In this document: positions 52,547 to 60,818 of the stretch, in pieces
Layout of the letters: each line of letters opens with the position of its first letter
Position numbering within the stretch: position 1 is the first letter of the stretch
NCBI RefSeq assembly: GCF_036013955.1
Contig: NZ_CP107903.1
Location: forward strand, 9,699,011 to 9,763,010
DNA from: Streptomyces sp. NBC_00459
GTDB taxonomy: Bacteria > Actinomycetota > Actinomycetes > Streptomycetales > Streptomycetaceae
Direction: 5' to 3'
Length of the DNA stretch: 64,000 nucleotides
The notes under the pieces: model-generated
Seen by the model: only the letters and a program-made list of their open reading frames with translations
The model's database searches: none
Told to the model about the DNA's origin: nothing
Program-made: the position numbers and the translations under genes

Positions 52547-53399
52547 TGGTCGAACTCCGTGGCGCCGTCGGGTACCTCGGTATGGACGAGTGCGGGATCG
52601 CCGGTGTCGTACGGCTGAGGTCGGTCGCCCTTCTCGGGGTGGATCTCCGGATCGGGATCGGGACTTCCTGGACGGTCGCGGCGACTGCCTCCGGTCGGGT
52701 GACCGGGCCCGGCGGTGTCCTGGCGGTCAGCCCGGAGAGCACCGAGGAGTGGCTCGCCACGCTGCCGGTGGAGGCTTTGCACGGTATCGGCCCTCAGCAC
52801 GCGGCGACGCTGCGCCGCTACGGCATCGACACCGTGGCCCTGCTCGCCGCGCTACCGGCGGGGACCGTGCAGCGGGTGCCCGGGCCGGGCGGACCGCCTC
52901 CGAGCGGGCGCGCGGCCGGGACCTCCGACCCGTCACCCCCAGAGCCCTCCCAATATCCGTGAGTGTCGGGCATCGCTTCGGGCGGGACCGCCTCGATGGG
53001 GCAGAGGTACGGGCCCGGCTGCTGGAACTGGTCGTACGGCTCGGCATCACGCTGCGCCGCCGCGGCCAGGCGGCGCGCGGGGTGACGCTCCGGCTGGTCT
53101 TCGCCGGTGACGCGCGGTGGGAGAAGAGCCGGCGGCTCCGGGAGCCGTCGGCGCACGAGGACGACCTGCGTACGGCCGCCTACCAGCTGATGGACGCCGC
53201 CGGTCTCCAGCGCGGGCGACTGAGGGGGATCACGCTGAAGGGCGAGGACGCGGTCGGTGCCGATGCTGTTGTCGAGCAGCTCAGCCTCGATCCCGGCCGG
53301 GACGCCCGCCTGATCACGGAAGAAGCCGCCGACCGGGTCCGCGACAAGTTCGGGCCCGGCGTGATCGGACCGGCTGGCGCCTTTCTGCGTGTCTCCTGA
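52438..53399 (+). pseudogene. Y-family DNA polymerase-like gene, frameshifted
   Basis: The first frame (MHVRCPVGLPEEGYHRVLEV, LDGFSPVVQVIPPGAALVEL, HGIGPQHAATLRRYGIDTVA) is the palm and helix-hairpin-helix part of Streptomyces ImpB/MucB-like proteins. Near 52895, in a G/C-rich run, the frame shifts and the little-finger part follows (GRDLRPVTPRALPISVSVGH, ARGVTLRLVFAGDARWEKS). Both halves are well kept, so the break may be recent. Confidence 0.7.
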
Positions 53400-54238
53400 C
53401 CGAGCTGCCCGCATACGTCGGCGGGCGACACGGTCAGGCCGGGTCCGGGCGACGAGGCACCCGCCGACGGTGGCTGTCGTGCCCGAGACGACCTCCATGT
53501 TCTGCAGGGGGCGCAGCGCTGATCAAGTGCGCCTTACGAGCCCCGTGCGCCCCCTGGCGAACCTGTGGCGGATGGTGCGTATGCGAGCACTTTGTGTAAC
53601 GGCTGGACGAACCTGACGGTAACTGCACGCCTATAGAAAGAATTTGACGGCGTGAAAGTTTGTGCGCCGCGCGAGAGTCCTCCCGAGGGGCGTGAATGGG
53701 GCGCAAGTGGTCAAGGGCATCTATCGACAATCTGTCGTGTGCTCGGCTGGCGTATTAACCGAAGCGATAACGGCGGGAATCCTGCTTAAAATGGGTACGG
53801 GAATCCCCTCCGTTTGATGTTCCGTTAATTGGCGCTGATCCCCTATGCGTGGGGGGGGGGGGGTAGATAATCGGCGCGGCGCTATTGATTTATTCTTAAG
53901 ATTTCAAGGACCGAGGGCTGTCGAGGAAGTGAGGGGACCCTTGCCTTGTTTTGCCAGGTGGGCCGGATGTTTTGTGATCACAGTTGTCGCATGTGGTCCG
54001 AGCGGTGCCTGGGGGCCCTCTGGCACGAGAAGCGTAAATCGCCCTTACGGAGCAAAACGCCCACGCCTTGTGATGATGTGATCCCGCTCTCTGTGCTTGT
54101 TTGATCCCCCAGCTGACGCACGGGCAAGCCCTACGAGTGGGGCGGATGGCGTGGAAAAGAAGGGCGTCACCGTGTCTTCGGCAGGGTCATGGTGTTAACT
54201 GAGCATTGGTCTGACCTTGGTGGGTCCGGGCCATTCCC
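53400..54238 (+). other. Long AT-richer non-coding tract
   Basis: About 840 bases with no supported gene, noticeably less GC-rich than the rest of the window from about 53600. It contains a run of 13 G (53851-53863), AT-rich stretches (for example TTGATTTATTCTTAAG near 53885) and ends at the strong terminator 54239-54280. A terminator with no gene before it suggests a non-coding transcript. Confidence 0.5.
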
Positions 54239-54280
54239 GGGAGGTCTCGTGAGTGTGGTGCTCCGAGACCTCCCCTTTTT
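54239..54280 (+). terminator. Strong Rho-independent terminator
   Basis: GGGAGGTCTCG (54239-54249) pairs perfectly with 54264-54274 and is followed by CTTTTT (to 54280). It has the textbook hairpin plus T-tract form, rare in this window. No gene ends just upstream on the plus strand. Confidence 0.8.
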
Positions 54281-54623
54281 GCGCCTTGTTTACATGTGCG
54301 CCACGTGCTGCTCATCTGATAGATGGCGGAATCTGTACATCCGGGAATTCTGCATTTGACAGTCCGGCAATTAAATTACTTTCTTTTGGTGGCGACGTTA
54401 TGGAATCGGTGTGACGGAAGTCACCGTGAAACCGATTGGCCGTTAGCGGGAACCAAAGTGAAAAGCCCTCGGTGAGCGGGATCTTCGCCGACCGCGACCG
54501 GGTGGGTGGATATTGTCTTGCCGCTCAAGGTAGCGTTATCAACTGACGTTCTCGCCGTGCGCGGCCCGGTCCCACCACACCGGGCTGCCCAGCGCAGGGG
54601 GAGTGGCGCCGGACCCACCACCC

Positions 54624-54653
54624 GGGTACGCCCGCAACAAAGCGGGCGTACCC
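54624..54653 (+). promoter_or_regulatory. Hairpin upstream of the Crp-like operon
   Basis: A 12-bp perfect stem (54624-54635 with 54642-54653) around AACAAA lies 31 bases before the small frame at 54685. With no T tract it could be an attenuator, an mRNA-stabilising hairpin or an operator. Confidence 0.5.
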
Positions 54654-54684
54654 ACCACATGAACGACCAAAGGACATCAGACCC

Positions 54685-54819
54685 GTGCACACCGCCATCG
54701 TCGGCGGCGTCGTCCCGCTGGACCGGCTGTTGGAAAACTATCCGGGAAGCGACGCACCGTCACGAAACCTGCTCTTCCGCGCCCGGCAGGACGCGGGAGC
54801 CTCGCGGACTGGGGAGTGA
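54685..54819 (+). CDS. 44-residue small protein or leader frame
   Basis: A GTG-started frame of 44 codons (MHTAIVGGVVPLDRLLENYP, then GSDAPSRNLLFRAR) ends three bases before the Crp-like start codon at 54823. AAGGA lies about 11 bases before the GTG. The tight spacing, the preceding hairpin and its own ribosome site suggest translation coupled to the regulator. No family recognised; it may act as a leader peptide. Confidence 0.4.
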   Translation: MHTAIVGGVVPLDRLLENYPGSDAPSRNLLFRARQDAGASRTGE

Positions 54820-54822
54820 CGG

Positions 54823-55557
54823 ATGACCTTCACTGCCCGCGCACCGCGCCTGACCGACCTTCTCCTCGGTCGGCACAAGATGCCAGAAGGAAGCTTTCTG
54901 GACCATCTCCCCCAGAAGACCTGGCAGATGATGACCAACGAGTGGGACCAGCGTGTCCGCGTCTTCGAACGCAATGAACCCCTCCCGCTCGGGCCAGACG
55001 ACCGCAGTGTCTTCATCGTCGTACAAGGGTGCCTCCGACAGGAACGGTTCCCCATGGGACCCGGAAAGGACCCCACGATCACCCGGTTCAGGGGAACCGG
55101 CCAACTCGTGGGCGAGGCCAAGCTCATCAACCCCGACTCCTCAGTGCTCACCACATGCCTGTCCGAGACATGCGTGATCCCCTGGCGCACCCGCTACATG
55201 ATCGCTCTGCAGCGGCAGCACCCTGAAGTCCAACTTGCGCTGCTGCGCGGCATTGAGGACCGCAACCGCGAGGACGAGCGGATCTATGCGACCTTCGCAC
55301 TTCCCCCGTCCCAGCGCGTCGCCATGCTTCTCGCTCATCTCGCCGAGACCGTCGGCGTACCCGACCCCACCGTCACACGCAGCACCATCATCGTCGGCCC
55401 GTCCCAGAAGGATCTGGCCGCCGCACTGCAACTCGGTATCTCCTCAGTGGAGAACGCGATCCGTTCTCTCCGCACCGACGAAACGATCGACGTGGGGTAC
55501 CGCAAGTTCATCGTCCACGATCTCGACGCCCTACACCACAGCGCCGCTGGCGCATAG
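54823..55557 (+). CDS. Crp/Fnr-family transcriptional regulator
   Basis: A 244-residue regulator with a cyclic-nucleotide-binding-like beta-barrel (about 40-130, VFIVVQGCLRQE, GTGQLVGEAKLINPDS), a central helix (RQHPEVQLALLRGIEDRNRE) and a C-terminal winged helix (PSQKDLAAALQLGISSVENA, IRSLRTDETIDVGYRKF). The glycine-glutamate of the ligand pocket is present (LVGEAKL), but the arginine-serine pair of true cAMP receptors is not evident, so the ligand is unknown. GGGGAG precedes the ATG. It is followed 86 bp on by a membrane-protein gene. Confidence 0.85.
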   Translation: MTFTARAPRLTDLLLGRHKMPEGSFLDHLPQKTWQMMTNEWDQRVRVFERNEPLPLGPDDRSVFIVVQGCLRQERFPMGPGKDPTITRFRGTGQLVGEAKLINPDSSVLTTCLSETCVIPWRTRYMIALQRQHPEVQLALLRGIEDRNREDERIYATFALPPSQRVAMLLAHLAETVGVPDPTVTRSTIIVGPSQKDLAAALQLGISSVENAIRSLRTDETIDVGYRKFIVHDLDALHHSAAGA

Positions 55558-55643
55558 GGCATCACCGGACCCGCCATCCGCACCGCTCACATGCCTGGCC
55601 ACTAACCAGGCAAGCGGTAGCAATCTTTTGAACGGACCACCAA

Positions 55644-56168
55644 ATGATCACGAACCCCACCATCCTGGCGATTGGTACCAGCGCAGGCTCTCTCCTGGTG
55701 ACCGTCGTGGTGGGCGCCGCCACGGGCATCCTCACCTACCTCGCCCTGCGCCACCACCAGCAGGTCTTCGCCCTGATGAAGCGGATCAACAAGAACCAGG
55801 AGGACTCGAAGGACTTCGAGAACGCCACTACATACCTGAAGGAGCTCCTGGAGAAGCTCTGCGAGTACGCACAGAAGCCCTGCCAGGCCGCTGACTTCAC
55901 CCCGCTGACCCGGCTGCACAACCTCGTCAAGGACATCGCCGACGAGGACCAGATGAAGCCGATCCGCACCGAGCTGGTAGCCGTCGCCACGAGCTTCGAC
56001 CACTACCTCACGAAGGTCCTTCCCCCCATCGGAGCGCAGAGGCTCACGGTCGAGAAGTACATCGAGCGGCTCGAACTCGCCATGAAGCAGGAGCGCGCCC
56101 GCATCGACCTGGTGCAGGCCATCAAGGGCGCGCAGCAGAAGATCCGGACCCTGTGTAAGGGCAACTGA
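55644..56168 (+). CDS. Membrane-anchored coiled-coil protein
   Basis: A 174-residue protein with one N-terminal membrane helix (IGTSAGSLLVTVVVGAATGI, about 10-33) and a long helical cytoplasmic part with heptad-like pattern (QQVFALMKRINKNQEDSKDF, TYLKELLEKLCEYAQKPC, EKYIERLELAMKQERARIDL). No family known. It follows the Crp-like gene and ends at a strong terminator at 56183, so the small frame, regulator and this gene may form one transcript. Confidence 0.65.
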   Translation: MITNPTILAIGTSAGSLLVTVVVGAATGILTYLALRHHQQVFALMKRINKNQEDSKDFENATTYLKELLEKLCEYAQKPCQAADFTPLTRLHNLVKDIADEDQMKPIRTELVAVATSFDHYLTKVLPPIGAQRLTVEKYIERLELAMKQERARIDLVQAIKGAQQKIRTLCKGN

Positions 56169-56182
56169 GGCAACACCCTCCT

Positions 56183-56220
56183 GTGAGGACCGCCGGTGAT
56201 CCGGCGGTCCTCACCTTGTT
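56183..56220 (+). terminator. Terminator of the Crp-like operon
   Basis: A 14-bp perfect stem (56183-56196 with 56201-56214) around TGAT, followed by CTTGTT, begins 15 bp after the stop at 56168. Confidence 0.75.
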
Positions 56221-56468
56221 TGCCGGGTGTCCACGAACCGACTGTCCGGCGTACCGCCCGTGGTGGGAGGGACACCATCCGGTACGAGGATCTGGAGAAT
56301 TGTGCGACTCGCAGATACTCAGGCCCGGGCTGCGTTCTTCGACAGAGCGGCGCCCGCCGGGCCACCGAGCCGGACCGCGTTCCTCACGTACAGGTCCGGG
56401 GAAAACCGCTGCCGCCGGGGCCGGTTGACCTGCGACCATCAGGCAAAGGTTCAACCAGGCGAGGAACG
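56221..56468. other. Intergenic region
   Basis: Sequence between the terminator and the next gene. No gene supported; a promoter for 56469 is presumably here but not obvious. Confidence 0.4.
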
Positions 56469-57305
56469 ATGACCGACTTCTCATTCGGCATGAACGACTA
56501 CAGCGTCGACGTCCAGGCGCAGCACGATGTGACCTTCAGTCAGGGCTGGGACGTGCACCGTCTCGCCCTAGCCTTCGAGGTGACCGCCCGCGGTAACTAC
56601 ACCGTGGACGCGCCCTTCCTCGTCTCTGGCAGCCTTTCGACACACGAGATGCCCAACCCCGCCAGCTACATCGGCGTCCTCCACGCCCCCAAGGGACCCG
56701 TCGGGCTGAGGCCGTTCAAGAAGCACCTCACGCTGGAGACGACCGTGACGGACCAGCAGCTGCGCGGCCTGGAAAAAATGCGCGCGGGCGCGGACCTGGT
56801 CCTGCTCGCCGACCTCACCCTGACCGCCCTGGCAGACCCGAAGAACTGGCCCGTTGCTCAGGGCCAGGAGATCATCCGCATCCCGCACGCGAAGTGGAGC
56901 AACACCCTCACCCAGCTCGATGCCGGCGCCTTCGTCGACGTTCTCATCTCGGTCACCACCGTGGAGGCCCGAGCCACCGGCGCACGACGCATCCGCGAGG
57001 CGAAGACTGCGATCCGCGACGGACGGTACGAGCACGCCGTATCCCTGGCCCGAGCGGCCCTCGATCCCGTACGCGAGGCCTGCGACACCAAGAAGCTCCA
57101 CGACCAGGCACTGCTGAAGAAGGCCGGGGAACGGAACCAGGAGGAGCGCTGGGCGGTGTTCACCCAGAGCGCCTACAACCTTTTCAGCGGCGCACCGCAC
57201 GACGACTCGGGTACCACGGAGAACTTCACCTGGACCCGCGCCGACGCCCTCTCGGCCGTCGCCACCGCCGCAGGCCTGCTCGCCCGACTGGAAGACCTGC
57301 CGTAG
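56469..57305 (+). CDS. Hypothetical soluble protein
   Basis: A 278-residue protein. The first half is beta-rich (MTDFSFGMNDYSVDVQAQHD, then GPVGLRPFKKHLTLETTV) and the second half helical (ARRIREAKTAIRDGRYEHAV, SLARAALDPVREACD). The end has an AVATAAGLLARLEDLP helix. The helical half resembles HEPN-like or TPR-like helices but lacks a catalytic RxxxxH. No signal peptide. GGAACG precedes the ATG. No family recognised. Confidence 0.65.
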   Translation: MTDFSFGMNDYSVDVQAQHDVTFSQGWDVHRLALAFEVTARGNYTVDAPFLVSGSLSTHEMPNPASYIGVLHAPKGPVGLRPFKKHLTLETTVTDQQLRGLEKMRAGADLVLLADLTLTALADPKNWPVAQGQEIIRIPHAKWSNTLTQLDAGAFVDVLISVTTVEARATGARRIREAKTAIRDGRYEHAVSLARAALDPVREACDTKKLHDQALLKKAGERNQEERWAVFTQSAYNLFSGAPHDDSGTTENFTWTRADALSAVATAAGLLARLEDLP

Positions 57306-57407
57306 CGCCGTCGACTGCATGGAGCGGGCTCGGTGTTCGGCCCAGCGGCGGTGGGCGCCTTCGAGCCCACCGCCGTCATCCTGCTCCTCGCCAGCAGGAG
57401 GGGAGTA

Positions 57408-57584
57408 TCAGCGGGTCTGGATCCAGAGGCCTCCGTACGCGACGACGGCGCCGCCGGCCGCGGTTGCGGCACCTCGGAGCAGATGCAGCCCCGCCTCGTT
57501 GCGCAGCCGCCGGGCACGCCGGATCCACCGGGCGGGGAGGGGTTCCGGGTCCGGGCTGTTGCCCTTACTCTCGGGCTTGGACAT
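57408..57584 (-). CDS. 58-residue single-helix membrane protein
   Basis: A basic N-terminal half (SPDPEPLPARWIRRARRLRN) is followed by one membrane helix (LLRGAATAAGGAVVAYGGLW). GAAGGAGAAG lies directly upstream of the ATG, an excellent ribosome site, which is the main reason to call it. The layout of a basic cytoplasmic tail and a terminal helix with AVVAY repeats in the gene at 58633-58923. Confidence 0.6.
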   Translation of the reverse strand: MSKPESKGNSPDPEPLPARWIRRARRLRNEAGLHLLRGAATAAGGAVVAYGGLWIQTR

Positions 57585-57938
57585 GGGCTTCTCCTTCGTC
57601 GGGGATGTTCGGTCTTCTGCAGACGGCTCCCTGTGCCCCAGGGGGCCGTCGCCGTTTCCGGTGACGGCTGCGCCGCTGTCCATTCCTTGGGACGAATGGC
57701 AAGTCCCAGGGTGAACGGCACCAACAAAAGCACCTCGGATAGGCCTCTGACCAGCGGAAACAGCATTTTCCCAAAGCATGTTTTCCCAAGTCGTCAGTGG
57801 TCTAAGAGCAGCTGACACAGGCTCATACGAGGCAAAGTCTGGTTGAGATGAGGCGATATAGGGTTTCCTGAGGTGTGCTAACAGGCGTAAATAGGTCTTC
57901 CTGTGTCTAACTGGGCCTGCCCGTGACAGAGTTGCCGG

Positions 57939-58484
57939 ATGCCACGAATGCTGCGGATGCCCGGTAAGGATGTTCTGCCGCCCGGCCCCAAGCGGGACTT
58001 CGTTGCCGAGCTCTACCTCCATTACCGGGAAGCCGGACGGCCCCCGCTCCCGAAGATCGAGGCGCTCACCGGCACCATGCCCGACGCCTACAAGGTGAGC
58101 CGAGAAACCATCCGGCGTCTCCTGCAGGGACAGACCACCAGCCAATGGCCAGTAGTCGACGCTCTCCTGCGAGCCCTGTGCCAGATGCAACATCGGGATC
58201 CCGACGGCCGTCGCTGGCCGGAGCCGGACGACAACCGCTGGGACGAGAACGATCCGACGACTTGCCGCGAACATCTACGCCGACTGTGGAACGACGACAT
58301 TGACGGCCTCGAGCCGGACGAAGCACCGGCACCTCCACCCGCCGCGCCGGTGCCGCCGGCCCGGCAGACTTCCGGCGGGTGGGGTGGTTCTGCATCGCAC
58401 CCGGCAGACGACCCATGGGCTACCGGATCCCCTGCCAAGACCCCCGCCCAACCAGGTGGATACAGCGACGAACCTCCCTTCTGA
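57939..58484 (+). CDS. HTH-like N-terminal domain protein
   Basis: A 181-residue protein. The first 100 residues (MPGKDVLPPGPKRDFVAELY, PLPKIEALTG, then YKVSRETIRRLLQGQTTSQW) resemble the small N-terminal helical domain that precedes ATPase or regulatory domains in many Streptomyces proteins, with an HTH around VSRETIRRLLQG. The rest is proline-rich and disordered. ATGs at 57939, 57948 and 57957 are possible. Upstream (57840-57930) are two similar segments, TTTCCTGAGGTGTGCTAAC and CTTCCTGTGTCTAAC, which may be control sites. Confidence 0.65.
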   Translation: MPRMLRMPGKDVLPPGPKRDFVAELYLHYREAGRPPLPKIEALTGTMPDAYKVSRETIRRLLQGQTTSQWPVVDALLRALCQMQHRDPDGRRWPEPDDNRWDENDPTTCREHLRRLWNDDIDGLEPDEAPAPPPAAPVPPARQTSGGWGGSASHPADDPWATGSPAKTPAQPGGYSDEPPF

Positions 58485-58632
58485 GGGACTCTCCCATTAC
58501 CAAGGGCACGCCCTTCCAGGTGGAGATGTCCTTGGCCTGGCGTCCCGAGGGCCGCTCGGACAACCGCAGCGGAGTGGCATATCGCCGTCGTGCCCGGAAC
58601 CGCGGGCGGCCGGGTTCCGGGCACGACGGCAG

Positions 58633-58923
58633 CTACATGCCGAGCATGCGGCGTACTGCATCGTCTGGGTCCACGCCCAGCACGTAGGCGACGACGGCCA
58701 CACCCAGGACGAGTGCGGCGATCCCGCCGGCCTTGTTGGCGAAGCCCTTGACGAATTCCTCGCCGGACAGTGTCACCAGCTTCCAGGTGATGGCCCGCAT
58801 GCGGGCGGTCATGATGCGCAGACGCCGGGTGAGGCGGTGAGCTCGGTTCGGGTTGGCGAGTACGGCGGCCCGGCGGTCGGGACAGGGCTGCGCGGGCAGC
58901 GCGGGATCGATGTCCCGGGACAT
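58633..58923 (-). CDS. 96-residue single-helix membrane protein
   Basis: A basic N-terminal region (RAHRLTRRLRIMTARMRAIT) and one C-terminal membrane helix (GGIAALVLGVAVVAYVLGV) ending DPDDAVRRMLGM. GAGGAG lies seven bases before the ATG at 58923. The frame continues upstream to another possible start at 59127 (AAGGTG ahead), which would give 164 residues with a disordered extension. Architecture parallels the 58-residue protein at 57408-57584. Confidence 0.6.
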   Translation of the reverse strand: MSRDIDPALPAQPCPDRRAAVLANPNRAHRLTRRLRIMTARMRAITWKLVTLSGEEFVKGFANKAGGIAALVLGVAVVAYVLGVDPDDAVRRMLGM

Positions 58924-59279
58924 GGTGGGACTCCTCTGAGAGGGGAGAACGGGGATCGCTGACACCTGCGGTGGTGTCGTCCGCGGGGTGTGCGCCGCGC
59001 GGTCGGCGGTCCTGCGGCTCTCTGCCTGAGAGCGTCCCTGTGAAGCCTCGGCTCTGGCCCAGGGTGGCTCGTCCAGAGTATCCGCGGCGTGGGGATTCGT
59101 TCCCCTGGGCGGCTGGTGAGTGCTCATCAGCAGCACCTTTCTGTAGTGGTGTTGTCGGGTGGGCGGCACCATGACCGATGACTGGTACTTAGGTCGCGGG
59201 CTCGTGGATGCCGGTGTCCCATCACCCCTTGAAGCACCGGGCGGGGCCACGGGCAGGACCGGGGGAGAAGGGGAAGTTC

Positions 59280-59329
59280 GAAAGACACCGCTGGGGCCCC
59301 GACATGTCGGGGCCCCAGCGGTGTCTTTC
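59280..59329. terminator. 50-bp perfect palindrome, bidirectional terminator
   Basis: The 50 bases are an exact inverted repeat centred on ACATGT, giving a stem of more than 20 bp starting GAAAGACACCGCTGG. It lies 48 bp after the stop of the minus-strand gene at 59377, with T-rich ends on both strands. Confidence 0.7.
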
Positions 59330-59376
59330 ACATACGTCATGGGGGAATGGCGCCCGTTTGTGACGCGCGGCCAGGA

Positions 59377-59583
59377 CTACTGGATGGCCGTGACGAGCAC
59401 TCCGAGCACCGCGAGACCGATCGTCAAGGCGCCGGCACAGGCCATCACCCCACTGACCACCGCCTCAGGGACGGGCGAGCCGGCCCACCGCGCGATACCG
59501 AAGCCGATCACGCCCACCAGGACGGCCGCTATGACGAGTACGGCCAACCCGAGGATCAGCAGCACCAGGTCAGGCACGCTCAC
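59377..59583 (-). CDS. 68-residue two-helix membrane protein
   Basis: Two hydrophobic helices (LVLLILGLAVLVIAAVLVGV, GVMACAGALTIGLAVLGVLV) with a short polar turn. The GTG at 59583 overlaps the stop of the sigma-like gene (GTGA), so the two are translationally coupled. A small membrane partner coupled to a sigma-factor-like protein recalls anti-sigma arrangements, but no anti-sigma motif is visible. Ends just before the palindromic terminator. Confidence 0.65.
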   Translation of the reverse strand: MSVPDLVLLILGLAVLVIAAVLVGVIGFGIARWAGSPVPEAVVSGVMACAGALTIGLAVLGVLVTAIQ

Positions 59584-60407
59584 GTCGTGCTCCCCTGCTG
59601 CTCGCGGGCACCGTTGACGTGCAACTGCGCGGGGATCCAGATCTTCCCCTCGCTGGCGGCCTGGTAGAGAACCCGCCTGAAGCGGTACAGGCGGTTGCGG
59701 ACAGCACCGGGCGTCGACTTGAGCCGGTCGGCGATCTCCCCGGCCGCGTATCCCTCGCACGTCAGACGGACTACGGCCCGGCTCTCGGCCGGCTGGGCGT
59801 CCAGCAGCTCCGTGAAGTCCCCCGAGAAGAGGATCGCCTCCGGCTCCCCGTGGTGGGGCAGAGCGCACAGCAGGCGGAAGAACGCCTCCGGGTCGAACAG
59901 AGCGGCCTCCACCCGCGCGATGCGCTCCCGCCGCCGGACCCAACGCAGGTAGACCCGGCGAAACTCCCACATGCAGCGGCCGATGAAGTACGTCATCAGG
60001 CAGCAGGGCCCCTTGGGGCCCCTGAAGTCAGGGTTCCAGCCGCCGTTGACGAGGGCCTTCTTCCGGAAGGTCTTCCGCGCGCCCATGAGGACATCGACGA
60101 TGATCTCGTCCCGGTCGGCGTCGCTGTCGTGCAGGAGCCGCTTGTTCTCACCGCTCACGAAGAAGGTGATGTCCCGCTTCGCGAACTTCTTGACGGAGAG
60201 CGTGATGAACGTGCCGGAGCGGAGCATGCCGCGCAAGATCGGCATGCTGTCCCCGAGAAGACGCTCCTCGAACAGGTCGTACTCCAGGCCCTGGAAGCCG
60301 CCCAGGGCGAGGTCCGCGACGACGGCGGCATCGTGCTGGACCCGCAGCGCGCTCGGATCGGCGAGGAAGCCGCCCACCGCCTCCGCGATCACATCTATGT
60401 CAGACAT
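59580..60407 (-). CDS. Sigma-factor-like regulator
   Basis: A 275-residue protein. The C-terminal part has a sigma region 4-type HTH (LLDAQPAESRAVVRLTCEGY, AAGEIADRLKSTPGAVRNRL). The middle contains a helical region (YFIGRCMWEFRRVYLRWVRR) that could be region 2. The start MSDIDVIAEAVGGFL at 60407 has GGAGTGAGATGT ahead; an in-frame start at 60449 exists. Similar sigma-like proteins occur on Streptomyces accessory elements. Coupled to the two-helix protein downstream. Promoter targets unknown. Confidence 0.7.
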   Translation of the reverse strand: MSDIDVIAEAVGGFLADPSALRVQHDAAVVADLALGGFQGLEYDLFEERLLGDSMPILRGMLRSGTFITLSVKKFAKRDITFFVSGENKRLLHDSDADRDEIIVDVLMGARKTFRKKALVNGGWNPDFRGPKGPCCLMTYFIGRCMWEFRRVYLRWVRRRERIARVEAALFDPEAFFRLLCALPHHGEPEAILFSGDFTELLDAQPAESRAVVRLTCEGYAAGEIADRLKSTPGAVRNRLYRFRRVLYQAASEGKIWIPAQLHVNGAREQQGSTT

Positions 60408-60717
60408 ACATCTCACTCCGGTGTGTGACGCCACCTCAACTGACCCCATTTACTGAGCCGCGCGCGGGAGGTGAGCATCTTGCATGTTGTACGCGCTCAC
60501 TCGCTCCTATGCAGGGCCAAAGCGAGAACGTCACGACTGCCCGAAGATTTTTTCTTGTTGTGGTTTTCCTCGACGGGGCGAGACGAGGCTTTTGAAGTGC
60601 TCTTGGGAAACGACAGCGATCGTTTACCGCCCCTACTACGCCTACGAGGCGACGAAGTCGCCGTTGCGTGATGACGTTCTATTCCTACAAGGGCGGACAG
60701 GGCCGTAGCTCAACGCA
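60408..60717. other. Intergenic region
   Basis: No gene supported. TGCATGTTGTACGCG at 60481-60495 equals the left half of the palindrome at 30100-30119, but the right half does not follow. The stretch is somewhat less GC-rich near 60530-60620. Confidence 0.4.
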
Positions 60718-60745
60718 GAGGCCCGAACCGAATGGTCCGGGCCTC
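60718..60745 (-). terminator. Hairpin after the terminal helicase gene
   Basis: GAGGCCCG (60718-60725) pairs with CGGGCCTC (60738-60745), with three further pairs (ACC/GGT) inside a mismatch. It lies 74 bp beyond the helicase stop on the minus strand. Confidence 0.5.
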
Positions 60746-60818
60746 GGAGAAGCTCGAAGGAGCCGATCGACTAGCAGGCAGTCAGCGACCTCTTGTTACG
60801 TTGTGTGACACGCACCTT

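Noticed and set aside
60692..60760. Sequence GGGCCGTAGCTCAACGCAGAG looks like the start of a tRNA gene.
   Set aside because: The D-arm-like opening is not followed by a foldable anticodon arm or a T arm, and no matching acceptor strand is present. The downstream part is explained by a simple terminator-like hairpin.
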